Source: Caryophanales bacterium (GTDB lineage Bacteria; Bacillota_I; Bacilli_A; RFN20; CAG-288). From it: DNA of 55,090 nt. Under the pieces are notes generated by a model. It did no database searches and was not told the DNA's origin. It saw nothing but the letters and a program-made list of their open reading frames with translations. The DNA lies in the NCBI GenBank assembly GCA_021621525.1, contig JAJVUU010000002.1, positions 1 to 55,090 on the forward strand. The letters are read 5' to 3'. The position numbers and the translations under genes are program-made. Shown piece by piece: positions 32,865 through 41,185 of the stretch (position 1 is its first letter; the number at the start of each line of letters is the position of its first letter).

Positions 32865-33500
32865 CTAGTAACCGAGTGTCTCTTCGATGAGAAGAACCTG
32901 GATGCGGACAGGCTCATGGCTTCTCCTGGTGATGAGTATGTTGTCGCAGATGCAATCCGGGGATAGGCAGTCCATGCATTTCATACTCTTTCTGCAGGGC
33001 GTGTTCTTATCCAGTCGGACACAGTTTTTCGTAGCGGCGACATTCCTTGCCCTGAGATAGGCTGAGCGTAGGTCTTTCTCAATCTTGTTTGTCCCGGCAA
33101 GGATGACGACCTTCTTAGGTCCATAAAGGAGGTAGGAAAGGCGGTTTCCTCTTCCGTCGATGTTGACTAGCTCCCCTGTCATGCTGATGGCATTGGATGA
33201 CATCAGAAAGACATCCGCATTTGTCATCATGGCATTGAGGTCTTCCCTTTGGATGCTCTTGTCATAGCGGTCGATGAGATGGTATTCCTTTCTCGCCTTC
33301 AGATCCTGATATAGATTCAGGTCTTTTTCAAACGTCATGCTTCCGCCAAAACCGATATGACAACCTTCAAAGAAGATGTTTTTGAATAAATAATTGATGG
33401 CTTGGCTTTTTTCATTGAAAATACAGCAGCCAATCTGTCTTCTTTTGAAATGAAGGATGAGGTCATTCTTTTCTTCATCCGTGAGTTTTGGTTCATCCAT
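32865..33500 (-). CDS. LUD-domain (DUF162) protein
   Basis: 211 residues; LutC/YkgG-type fold. Recognisable blocks: HIGFGGSMTFEKDLNLY (about 48-64), ADVFLMSSNAISMTGELVNI (about 95-114) and GPKKVVILAGTNKIEKDL (about 127-144). A Cys-rich C-terminal segment (CRKSMKCMDCLSPDCICDN) is typical of the stand-alone gut Firmicutes form and may bind a metal or cluster. LutC works with LutA and LutB in lactate oxidation, but these are absent here, so the function is open. GGGGGGAG precedes the ATG. Confidence 0.8.
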   Translation of the reverse strand: MDEPKLTDEEKNDLILHFKRRQIGCCIFNEKSQAINYLFKNIFFEGCHIGFGGSMTFEKDLNLYQDLKARKEYHLIDRYDKSIQREDLNAMMTNADVFLMSSNAISMTGELVNIDGRGNRLSYLLYGPKKVVILAGTNKIEKDLRSAYLRARNVAATKNCVRLDKNTPCRKSMKCMDCLSPDCICDNILITRRSHEPVRIQVLLIEETLGY

Positions 33501-33536
33501 GGCTTTATCTCCCCCCCTTATGATTTTAAAAAATGC

Positions 33537-33565
33537 TTGTATCAGAATTCAAGCTCCCTTAGAAT
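33537..33565 (+). promoter_or_regulatory. Promoter placing the transcript start at the ATG
   Basis: TTGTAT (33537-33542), 17-bp spacer, TAGAAT (33560-33565). The start codon at 33574 is eight bases beyond the -10, leaving a leader of about two bases. Confidence 0.6.
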
Positions 33566-33573
33566 AAAGGCAA

Positions 33574-35070
33574 ATGTCAGAGAGAAAAGCAATCAAGGCT
33601 TCTGCCAAGAAGAACCTGACCCATCCTTATTGGAGGGGCGTCTTCATCGCCATTCTGGTCCTTGTCACCACGACTGGTGTGCTCAACTCTCTTTTGTTTT
33701 CCCTCAGCAACCATGTCAATGGTCAGACGGGCGACTATGGATGGCTTTTTGTCAAATATGTCATCCGTTTCTATAGGCCTGATTTCTTGATTCCGAATCC
33801 CGAGGATATGGCCGATGTTGCCTTGTGCACGCTTTATGATTTCCTAGGCAACGGAGCTGTCTCAAGGCTTACCCAGGATGTCTCCTATCCCTTCTATATT
33901 GCCTATTCCACCCTCTCAGCGACAAAAGACCCGAGCCTCAACAGGATATGGATGGCCATCTTCGGTTGTCTTCTTTTCTATGTCTTCATCGCCTTTATCC
34001 TCCATCCCCTCAACATCGGCTCCAAAGCCTATTTCTATAAGCGGATGAAAGGGGAGAATGACAACCATAACATCATCATCCAGGCCGGTTTCAACCGTTT
34101 CTACATCAATATCGTCCTGACCAGGATGCTGAAATCCATCTTTACATTCCTATGGTCCCTTACCATCATCGGAGGAGTCGTGAAGCATTATTCCTACTTC
34201 CTTGTAGACTATATCATCATGGACAACCCAAGCCTGGGACCCATCAAATCCCTACAGCTATCCAAGAAGATGATGTATGGTCACAAATGGGAGTTCTTCA
34301 AACTTGAATTTTCCTTTATCCTATGGAGGTTGCTTTCTTATCTAACGGCTGATCTTCTATTGATATTCTATCTGGAACCCTATGAGCAGCTCTCCTATGC
34401 CCAAGCGTATATCCAAGTCAAGGATGAATTTGCTCTTGACGACCTTGCCCTCTTCAAGGAATCCTTCATGGATATCTATGAAAACAACAGCAAGTCTCTG
34501 ATCATGAGAAGGAACGTCGAATATGATGTTCCTTATGAGTTGGTCGACTATGTCTTAATCTTCTTCATCGTCTCTTTTGTCGGATGGCTCTGGGAAGTGT
34601 TCTATAATTTCATCAATACCTTCCAATTTGCCAACAGAGGCACCCTTTGGGGACCAGTTCTTCCCATCTATGGAACGGGAGCTGTCGTCGCCCTCTTCCT
34701 TCTGAAGAAGTTTCGAAAGACCCCATGGCTTTCCTTCCTTCTTTCCGTCATCGTCTGCCTGGCCATCGAATATTGCACAGGATTGATTCTGGAGAAGATG
34801 ACAGGCATGCGTTATTGGAACTATGACGACATGCCCTTCAACATCCAGGGAAGAATCTGTCTTTTCGGAGGTGTCTTCTTTGGCTTGGGATGCCTTGTTG
34901 CCATCTACTTTGTCGGTCCGTTCTTATATCCTCTGCTTCATCGGATGTCAAAGAAGACGAGGTGGATCCTATCTGGTATCTTCATCTGCCTCATCCTTAC
35001 TGATTTCATCGTTTCGAAGTTCTATCCGAACCCTGACGGGATGGAACCGATAAGTCTTCTCTTCCTATAA
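33574..35070 (+). CDS. Membrane protein: DUF975-like plus PF06541 domain
   Basis: 498 residues. The N-terminal 300 residues resemble DUF975 proteins: several TM helices, then LSKKMMYGHKWEFFKLEFSF and a long soluble stretch. The C-terminal 170 residues match the PF06541 (putative ABC-transporter type IV) pattern: WLWEVFYNFI, NRGTLWGPVLPIYGTGAV (about 352-369), IEYCTGLILEKMTG, RYWNYDDMPFNIQGRICL. The pairing of the two in one chain is seen in gut Firmicutes. Transport activity has not been shown for either family. The ribosome site is weak (AAAGG) and the predicted leader is minimal. Confidence 0.75.
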   Translation: MSERKAIKASAKKNLTHPYWRGVFIAILVLVTTTGVLNSLLFSLSNHVNGQTGDYGWLFVKYVIRFYRPDFLIPNPEDMADVALCTLYDFLGNGAVSRLTQDVSYPFYIAYSTLSATKDPSLNRIWMAIFGCLLFYVFIAFILHPLNIGSKAYFYKRMKGENDNHNIIIQAGFNRFYINIVLTRMLKSIFTFLWSLTIIGGVVKHYSYFLVDYIIMDNPSLGPIKSLQLSKKMMYGHKWEFFKLEFSFILWRLLSYLTADLLLIFYLEPYEQLSYAQAYIQVKDEFALDDLALFKESFMDIYENNSKSLIMRRNVEYDVPYELVDYVLIFFIVSFVGWLWEVFYNFINTFQFANRGTLWGPVLPIYGTGAVVALFLLKKFRKTPWLSFLLSVIVCLAIEYCTGLILEKMTGMRYWNYDDMPFNIQGRICLFGGVFFGLGCLVAIYFVGPFLYPLLHRMSKKTRWILSGIFICLILTDFIVSKFYPNPDGMEPISLLFL

Positions 35071-35080
35071 GAAAGGTGGC

Positions 35081-35116
35081 GTTAGACTAGTCCGGTTTTA
35101 ACCTGACTTTTCTAAC
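35081..35116. terminator. Hairpin between converging genes
   Basis: An outer GTTAGA/TCTAAC stem and inner AGTC-GGTT/AACC-GACT stem with small bulges. T-rich on the 3' arm but no T run after it; termination is plausible, not certain. Confidence 0.45.
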
Positions 35117-35129
35117 AACCCCTCATTTT

Positions 35130-36542
35130 TCAGTCCTGGTTTTCCTTTTGGACCTGTCTCTTTTTCAGTGTCTTGACTTTCCAAAGGAGGAAGAAGAGTG
35201 AACATATCGCCGTGAGGAACTCACTGATGGGGAAGGTCCACCAGAAGGCTGAAAGCGGATCGCCGATGTTGAGGAAAAGGAAACCGAAGGGGACGACGAA
35301 GACGATGAGCCTCAATAGGGAGATGATGAGGGGAAGGAAGACGCTCCGGAATCCCTGAAGGATACCTTGTATGGCAACGCTGACGCCCATGAAGACATAT
35401 CCGATGGTAGCAATATGCATGGCACTTACACAGATCTGGATGACCTCTTTTCCACCATCGGAGATGGTCATTCCGAATAGACGGCTGATCGGTGTGGCAA
35501 GAAGCTGAAAGAGGAGTGTCAGGACGGCTGCGACGATGACGGAATCCAGGATGCCAAAGAGGATGGCTTTCCTGACTCTCTTTTCATCGCCCATGCCATG
35601 GTTGTAGGAAACGATGCTGATGAGGGTGTTGCTGAGTCCGAAGCAGGCAAACAAGGCAATCTGCATGATCTTGTAGTAGATGCCGAAGGCTCCCTGGAGC
35701 AAGGTTCCGACCTCTTTCTGGGTTCCGATGATCTCGATGCAGAGGAACATCATCACAGCAAGCATGATCTGCATCAGCATGGCCGGAAGGCCGATGGTAT
35801 AGATCTGCCTGATGATTCTGAAGTCAGGCTTGATGTATTTCGGATGACCGTCGATCTCCTTGTTGAAGAAATAGTGGAAGAACATGGCAACTGACAGGGA
35901 CAGAATCTGACCTAGGATGGTCGCCAAGGCTGCACCGAAGGTTCCCATGTTGCAAGGATAGATGAAGACATAGTCAAGAAGGATGTTGAGCAGGGCGCCG
36001 CTGATTTGACCGATGGTCGAATACATGGTCTTTCCTGTCGCCTGAAGGAATCTCTCGAAGATGGCAAAGCCTACGCTTCCGATGGAGTAGACGCAGCATA
36101 CGCTAAGATACTCGCTCCCCAGGGAAACGATGGTGCTTTTGTCGTAGAGGCTCTCATCGACGTTCCTTGCCATGAACTGCATATACGGGTTGGCCCCGAA
36201 GAGGCCGAAGAGGACAAAGACGAGGGTGATGATGATTCCCAGTGCGATGCCACTTCCGCATACCTTGTTGGCCACTTCCTTGTTTCCCTCTCCAAGGCTC
36301 TTGGAGAGCATCGCGTTGATGCCGACACCCGTTCCTACTCCTATGGCGATTCTGAAGAACTGTACGGGGAAGGCAAACGTCAGGGCCTGGTTGGCAATCT
36401 GGCCGAGTCCTTCCCTGTTGACGACGAAGACCGTGTCGACGACATTGTAGATGGCCTGTAAGATCATGGAGAGGATCATCGGAAGTCCCATGACCCATAA
36501 TAGCTTGGACATCTTCATGATGCCCATCTTGTTTTCATGCAT
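35130..36542 (-). CDS. MATE-family efflux transporter
   Basis: 470 residues with twelve hydrophobic segments in two homologous halves; the usual MatE length. N-terminal half: KLLWVMGLPMILSMILQAIYN; duplicated MATE blocks follow after about 230. It should export cationic drugs or metabolites by Na+ or H+ antiport. AGGAGG (36550-36555) fixes the start. It is separated by only a few bases from a terminator-shaped hairpin, so expression probably depends on readthrough. Confidence 0.85.
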   Translation of the reverse strand: MHENKMGIMKMSKLLWVMGLPMILSMILQAIYNVVDTVFVVNREGLGQIANQALTFAFPVQFFRIAIGVGTGVGINAMLSKSLGEGNKEVANKVCGSGIALGIIITLVFVLFGLFGANPYMQFMARNVDESLYDKSTIVSLGSEYLSVCCVYSIGSVGFAIFERFLQATGKTMYSTIGQISGALLNILLDYVFIYPCNMGTFGAALATILGQILSLSVAMFFHYFFNKEIDGHPKYIKPDFRIIRQIYTIGLPAMLMQIMLAVMMFLCIEIIGTQKEVGTLLQGAFGIYYKIMQIALFACFGLSNTLISIVSYNHGMGDEKRVRKAILFGILDSVIVAAVLTLLFQLLATPISRLFGMTISDGGKEVIQICVSAMHIATIGYVFMGVSVAIQGILQGFRSVFLPLIISLLRLIVFVVPFGFLFLNIGDPLSAFWWTFPISEFLTAICSLFFLLWKVKTLKKRQVQKENQD

Positions 36543-36558
36543 GTTGTTTCCTCCTATG

Positions 36559-36599
36559 AAAAAAAGCGTAAATCCGGTCTTGTAACCGGACTTACGCTT
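36559..36599 (-). terminator. Terminator/attenuator directly before the MATE gene
   Basis: On the minus strand AAGCGTAAGTCCGGT pairs with ACCGGATTTACGCTT (15 positions, one mismatch), then seven T, then ATAGGAGG. The T run lies four bases from the Shine-Dalgarno, so no room is left for a separate promoter. It ends transcription from the CMD-cupin gene or attenuates the MATE gene. Confidence 0.8.
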
Positions 36600-36675
36600 T
36601 GCTGCACGTTACTTTGGATATTTTAAAGAAACGGAAGTTGGAATGTAAGAAGAAAATGCAAATGAAAAGGCTTTT

Positions 36676-37421
36676 TCAGTCTTTCTTGCAGTCTTCGAGG
36701 TACTCCTCTTCTTTGACTCCCTCAAGCCATTGGTTGGACGTTTCCTCTCCTTTGACCTCGATGGCGAGATGGGAAAACCAGCAGTTCGGGAAGGCACCAT
36801 GGCAATGCTTGATGTTGGCGGGGATGTAGACGACGCTTCCTGGAGTCATGATGACCTTTCTTCCGCCTTCTTCCTTGTAGATTCTCTTTCCTTCGACACA
36901 AAGAAGAATCTGGCCTCCGCCTTCCTTGGCCTTATGTATGTGATGGAAGTTCCTGCATCCTGGTTCGAAGGTGACGTTGTAATAGCCTGAGGGGCATCCT
37001 TTGGGGTCAGTGTCTTCAGATAGGATGTTCCGGTGAAGTATTTTGCATAGGCCTTGTTTTCCTCTCCCGTGCCGAAGTATCCGCCATGGTTGATGGTGTC
37101 GTCAATGAAGACTTCCTTGGCCATGTGGAAGGCTGCCCAGGCGTTTGGCCATCCTGCATAGAAGCCGGCGTGGGTGATGATCCTTCTGATTTCCTCCCTG
37201 GTGACGCCGTTGGCCTTGGCAAAGGCAAGGTGATGGGTGAATGAAGAGTCCAAAAGACCTTTTCCGATCATGACGCTGATGGTGATGATGGATCTGGTCT
37301 TTGGGCTGATGACAGCATCATCGCTCCATACTTCGCCAAAAAGGATGTCATCGTTGACCTTGGCAAATTCATCGGCCAGTCCGCTGAGCTGGTCTCTTCC
37401 GGCCGTCTGCTTGATTTTCAT
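36676..37421 (-). pseudogene. Carboxymuconolactone decarboxylase-cupin fusion, frameshifted
   Basis: From 37421 (GGAGG upstream) the frame encodes an alkylhydroperoxidase/CMD-like domain of about 125 residues (SIITISVMIGKGLL, about 45-58; HAGFYAGWPNAWAAFHMAKE, about 84-103), then runs through LTPKDAPQA and loses sense. A one-base shift near 36985-37000 restores YYNVTFEPGCRNFHHIHK, GGGQILLCVEGKRIYKE, a full cupin ending at a TGA at 36676. CMD-cupin fusions of this length are common. Either the gene is broken, or the base call is wrong; the cupin half is otherwise intact, which favours a recent lesion or an error. Product would be about 248 residues if repaired. Confidence 0.75.
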
Positions 37422-37453
37422 GTTGTAGTTTCCTCCGTCTTGATCATTCAATC

Positions 37454-37476
37454 ACCTGAAGTCAGGTATAGGTCAA
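37454..37476 (-). promoter_or_regulatory. Operator-like palindrome with -35 upstream of the CMD-cupin gene
   Basis: The minus strand shows TTGACC (37471-37476) followed by ACCTGA-CT-TCAGGT (37454-37467), 6-bp arms two bases apart, in the spacer before a weak -10. Position suits a repressor site. Confidence 0.4.
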
Positions 37477-37487
37477 GAAAAAGATTT

Positions 37488-37508
37488 AAAAAGGCGCCTT
37501 TCAGCGCC
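37488..37508 (-). terminator. Terminator overlapping the end of the SpeE-like gene
   Basis: GGCGC (37508-37504, minus strand) pairs with GCGCC (37497-37493), then five T. The stop codon TGA at 37501-37503 is in the loop. Confidence 0.75.
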
Positions 37509-38625
37509 TCGAGGGTTTGGTTTCCTTTGCCAAGGATTTCAGGCCTTGGTTGGAAAGAAGGGATTTGACTTCATCGATGGAATGGAATTCCTTGTCTTCC
37601 AATGCATGGTAGAGACAAGAGAGGATGTCCGTCTCTTCGTCTATGATGTTGTCGTATTCCTTCGGGTCGACGGAAAGGAAATATTCTTCTATCAGAGTCA
37701 GTACATATCTTCTCATCAGGCAGAGGATGGAGTCTTCAATCCAGTAATGGATGTTTTCGTATCTGTTTTTCTTTTCAAGCCTAAGGAATCTCAGATAAAG
37801 GGGAAGGGCGTCCTGGCTTGTGTGGTAGATATCGACGAAGACATAGTCATAATGAGTGTCTTTCATCTCCCTGTCAAAATAAAGGAAGGCATCGATTTTG
37901 ATGATGCGGATCTTTTCCTTATGTGGGAAGAGCGGCAGGATGTTCTTCTTGAAAAGTTCGATGACCTTGGCATCCTTCTCGATGATGGTGACGGAGTTGA
38001 CGTCATCCTTGTTGGATATCTCATAGGCAAAGTAGCCTAAGCCGAGTCCAAATGTCAGCACGTCCCCAAAGGCCTGTGCAATCGGCTTTTTCATGGTGTT
38101 GATCTCATGAGGCGTGATGCTCATCCAGATTTCTTCGCCCTGGGTGAGCATGAGGTAGGGGACTTTCTTATCGAAATAGCCTACGGATGTCATTTCGGCA
38201 AAATTGTTTTTCTCATCGGCGGTGGTGTCTTCTCTGGTGAAAAGCTCAAAGGGTGAGAAATAATTGTACCTCAGCTGATAAGGGCCTAGGACAGCCTTTG
38301 GAATCTTCAAGCTCTGGAAAGGCTCTCTGAGAAAGGTTTCCTCATCCAATCTGGTGAGTGAGCCAAAGCCGGTGTGCTCCTTCATCTCTTCGACCACGGG
38401 GTCGCTTGAATCTAGATTGAGATAGTCAAGGAAAGCTTCCTCCATGGCAATCTTCTCGTCGAGCCCTTCCTTGTCCATGAGGAAATGCACATCTTTCTCA
38501 CCAATGGCATCGAAGTGATCGTCAAGATAGGAGTTATAAAGTTCGCTGACGGCACAGTTTTCGTCTTTCTGGGTCAGGATGTCGTCCAGTGCCTGACGCT
38601 CCTGTTCGTTCAATTCTATTTTCAT
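37501..38625 (-). CDS. Spermidine synthase-fold protein
   Basis: 374 residues. The C-terminal 220 residues form a Rossmann-like SAM/dcSAM-binding fold: DVLTFGLGLGYFAYEIS (about 188-204), acidic strand end VTIIEKDAKVIELF (about 213-226), RIIKIDAFLYF and YDYVFVDIYH. The N-terminal 130 residues are extra and mostly helical. The spermidine synthase catalytic Asp is not obvious, and there is no speD or speA beside it, so it may be a methyltransferase relative of unknown substrate. Start 38625 (MKIELNEQE) has no Shine-Dalgarno; TAGAAT lies eight bases upstream, so it may be leaderless. Confidence 0.7.
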   Translation of the reverse strand: MKIELNEQERQALDDILTQKDENCAVSELYNSYLDDHFDAIGEKDVHFLMDKEGLDEKIAMEEAFLDYLNLDSSDPVVEEMKEHTGFGSLTRLDEETFLREPFQSLKIPKAVLGPYQLRYNYFSPFELFTREDTTADEKNNFAEMTSVGYFDKKVPYLMLTQGEEIWMSITPHEINTMKKPIAQAFGDVLTFGLGLGYFAYEISNKDDVNSVTIIEKDAKVIELFKKNILPLFPHKEKIRIIKIDAFLYFDREMKDTHYDYVFVDIYHTSQDALPLYLRFLRLEKKNRYENIHYWIEDSILCLMRRYVLTLIEEYFLSVDPKEYDNIIDEETDILSCLYHALEDKEFHSIDEVKSLLSNQGLKSLAKETKPSRR

Positions 38626-38770
38626 ATGGATATATTCTACAGGAAGGTGGTTCCTGATGGAAGAAAAACATAAGTCAGGATACGCCATCGGGGGTTGTAA
38701 TGAAAATCAACCCTATAATACCTTATATATATGTGTTTTCATGAAAAGGCAAAAAAACTTCACTTTTTTG

Positions 38771-38934
38771 TTGACATGACTTGTATATAAGAGTAGACTA
38801 GTACACGCTGAATGCCATTTCAGCCCGTATTGACGTGTGAAGTTGCGGAAACGCCATCAAAGGTTGTCAACGTTTCCGGTAATTCATACTGAACGGATGC
38901 CCGAACATAGATCTCGGGTAAAGGAGGAAACACA
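38771..38934 (+). promoter_or_regulatory. Promoter and leader of the ribosomal protein operon
   Basis: TTGACA (38771-38776), exact 17-bp spacer, TAGACT (38794-38799). The leader of about 130 bases holds an 8-bp stem CGGAAACG/CGTTTCCG (38846-38878) and a small CCCGA/TCGGG stem (38900-38918) just before AAAGGAGG. The hairpins could mediate autoregulation by a ribosomal protein such as L4, as in other S10 operons, but no known motif was identified. Confidence 0.7.
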
Positions 38935-39246
38935 ATGGCAGAAAACAAATCAATCCGTGTTCGTCTCAAGGGCTATGATCACAAAGTCCTTGACCAGGCG
39001 GTCGCAAAGATCGTCGAAGCCGCCAAGAAGACCGGCGCTCAGGTAGTTGGCCCAATCCCGCTTCCTACCGAAAAACAGATCTTCACCATCTTACGTTCTC
39101 CGTTCGTCGACAAGGATTCCCGCGAACAATTCGAAATCAGAACGCATAAGAGACTGATCGACATCAACCGCCCGACCAAGCAGACCATCGACATTCTCAA
39201 GAATCTCGACTTACCTGCCGGTGTCGATGTTGAAATCAAGCTGTAA
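38935..39246 (+). CDS. rpsJ: 30S ribosomal protein S10
   Basis: 103 residues, normal length. KSIRVRLKGYDHKVLDQA (about 5-22) and the C-terminal DIEIKL-type end (VDVEIKL) mark S10, which sits in the 30S head and doubles as NusE in antitermination. AAAGGAGG fixes the start. First gene of the operon, 17 bp before rplC. Confidence 0.97.
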   Translation: MAENKSIRVRLKGYDHKVLDQAVAKIVEAAKKTGAQVVGPIPLPTEKQIFTILRSPFVDKDSREQFEIRTHKRLIDINRPTKQTIDILKNLDLPAGVDVEIKL

Positions 39247-39263
39247 GGAGGATAGACAAGTTT

Positions 39264-40040
39264 ATGAAATCTATCATCGGAAGAAAGATCGGAATGACTT
39301 CCGTCTTCGCTGAAGACGGTTCCACTTACCCGGTCACTGTCGTCGAAGTCCTTCCAAACGTTGTTCTCCAGGTCAAGACCAAGGAGAAGGACGGATATGA
39401 GGCTCTTCAGGTCGGCTATGAAGACAAGAAGGAAAAACGTGCCAACAAGCCGCTCCTCGGTGTCTGCAAGAAGGCCAACACTGCTCCAAAGTATTTCATC
39501 CGTGAGCTGGAAGGCGATGAAATTTATGGAAAATTCGAAGTAGGCTCCAGCATTGACGCTTCCATCTTCGCCACCGGCGATATGGTCGATGTCACTGCCA
39601 AGAGCAAGGGCCATGGTTACACTGGCACCATCAAGAGATATCACGGCATCATCGGTCCGAAGGGCCATGGTTCCGGCTATCACAGACAGATCGGTTCCCT
39701 TGCCACCAACGGACGCTGCAACAACCGTGTCCATGCCGGCAAGAAGATGTCTGGTCAGTGGAGACCGCAGACGAGAACCGTCCTCAATCTCCCCATCGTC
39801 TCCGTCGATGCCGAAAAGAACTGCATCCTCATCCGTGGTTCCGTCGCTGGTCCGAAGTATTCCATCATGAAGATCCGTTCCACCGTCGAACACAAGAAGC
39901 CGTTCGCTGTCAGCGCAATCGTCGACTACACCAAGGAGACCATCGCTGATATCGAAAAGAAGCAGCAGGAAGCTTTGGCCAAGGCCGCAGCTGTCCCGGG
40001 CAAGAAGGTCAACCCGATGAAGACCTCCAAGAGATCCTAA
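39264..40040 (+). CDS. rplC: 50S ribosomal protein L3
   Basis: 258 residues, about 50 more than the usual 209. IIGRKIGMTSVF at the N-terminus and the peptidyl-transferase loop region HGSGYHRQIGS (about 133-143) are typical. The extra length is a C-terminal tail after about 210: helical, Lys/Ala-rich, ending KTSKRS. TAAGGAGGA upstream. Second in the operon. Confidence 0.97.
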   Translation: MKSIIGRKIGMTSVFAEDGSTYPVTVVEVLPNVVLQVKTKEKDGYEALQVGYEDKKEKRANKPLLGVCKKANTAPKYFIRELEGDEIYGKFEVGSSIDASIFATGDMVDVTAKSKGHGYTGTIKRYHGIIGPKGHGSGYHRQIGSLATNGRCNNRVHAGKKMSGQWRPQTRTVLNLPIVSVDAEKNCILIRGSVAGPKYSIMKIRSTVEHKKPFAVSAIVDYTKETIADIEKKQQEALAKAAAVPGKKVNPMKTSKRS

Positions 40041-40059
40041 TCGAGAAGGAGAATAGAAA

Positions 40060-40731
40060 ATGGCTAACGAAAATCTTAACTGGCCGGTCGTCGATTATAC
40101 CGGTGCCAAGGTCGGAGAAGTCAACCTTCCGTGCGATCTCTTCTCTGCCGAAATCAATGAAGTCGTCGTCCAGAGAGCTGTCAGAGTCGACCTTTCCAAC
40201 AGAAGAGTCGACACTGCCCACACTCTTACCCGTGACATTGTCCATGGTTCCAACCGCAAGCCTTTCCGTCAGAAGGGCACTGGCCGCGCCAGAGCCGGTA
40301 CCACCAACTCTCCTGTCTGGAGACACGGCGGTGTCGTCTTTGCTCCGAATGGTCAGCAGAACCACACCCTGAAGATGAACAAGAAGGAGCATTACATCGC
40401 TTTCACTTCTGCTCTCTCCGACAAGGTCAACAACAATAATCTCATCGTCCTTACCGATGAAGCCTTCTCTTCTTCCAAGACCAAGGACTTCGTCAAGGCC
40501 CTCAGCGCCATCGGCGCCGATGAGAAGAAGAATCTGTTGGTTGTCGCTGCCTATGATGAGAACCTCATCAGAGCCGCTGCCAACATTCCGTCCGTTACTG
40601 TCGTCTCTGCCGATAACCTTTCTGTCTATGACATCCTCAATTCCAAGAAGCTGATCATGGTCAAGGGCGTTATCCCGGCACCGCTCGATGAATGCCACTG
40701 CGATGAATGCTGCAAGGAGGATGCTGAATAA
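40060..40731 (+). CDS. rplD: 50S ribosomal protein L4
   Basis: 223 residues (usual 207). The tunnel loop KPFRQKGTGRARAGTTNSP (about 67-85) is intact. Unusually the C-terminus ends ECHCDECCKEDAE, a Cys/His cluster not found in common L4 proteins. L4 is the autoregulator of S10 operons in several bacteria, so it could act on the leader. Its TAA overlaps the rplW ATG. Confidence 0.96.
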   Translation: MANENLNWPVVDYTGAKVGEVNLPCDLFSAEINEVVVQRAVRVDLSNRRVDTAHTLTRDIVHGSNRKPFRQKGTGRARAGTTNSPVWRHGGVVFAPNGQQNHTLKMNKKEHYIAFTSALSDKVNNNNLIVLTDEAFSSSKTKDFVKALSAIGADEKKNLLVVAAYDENLIRAAANIPSVTVVSADNLSVYDILNSKKLIMVKGVIPAPLDECHCDECCKEDAE

Positions 40732-41159
40732 TGGCTGAAGAAAAGAAGATTGAAGAAGCTGTCGAAGCTTCCGCTGCCAAGGCTGAAGACAAGGCCGAGG
40801 AAACTGTTGAATTCGTCACCCGTCCTGCTATCATCAAGGACTTTTCCATCATCAAGCACATCATCGTCACCGAAGAGACCCAGAAGCTCCAGTCTACGGA
40901 GAATGCCATGGTCTTCGCCGTTGACAAGAAGGCTACCAAGCTTGAAATCAAGGCTGCCGTTCAGGCTATCTTCAGTGCCAAGGTCAAGAGCGTCAATACG
41001 ATGAACATCCCTAGCAAGACCAGAAGAGTCGGTCGCTACTCCGGCAAGCTGCCGCAGTACAAGAAAGCCATTGTCAGATTTGATTCTTCCTTCGACCTCG
41101 GCAAGATTGCTGCCCAGGTTGCCAACGAAGAAAGATCTGCCAATGAGGAAGCCAAGTAA
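40731..41159 (+). CDS. rplW: 50S ribosomal protein L23
   Basis: 142 residues, long for L23 (about 95). The core begins near residue 33 (IIKDFSIIKHIIVTEE) and contains VKSVNTMNIPSKTRRVGR. The additions are an acidic/Ala N-terminal tail starting MAEEKKIEEAVE and a C-terminal helix of about 25 residues. L23 lines the tunnel exit and docks SRP and trigger factor, so the tail is exposed there. Overlaps rplD by one base. Confidence 0.95.
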   Translation: MAEEKKIEEAVEASAAKAEDKAEETVEFVTRPAIIKDFSIIKHIIVTEETQKLQSTENAMVFAVDKKATKLEIKAAVQAIFSAKVKSVNTMNIPSKTRRVGRYSGKLPQYKKAIVRFDSSFDLGKIAAQVANEERSANEEAK

Positions 41160-41185
41160 GTAAAAGAAAATTATAGGAGAAAAAT

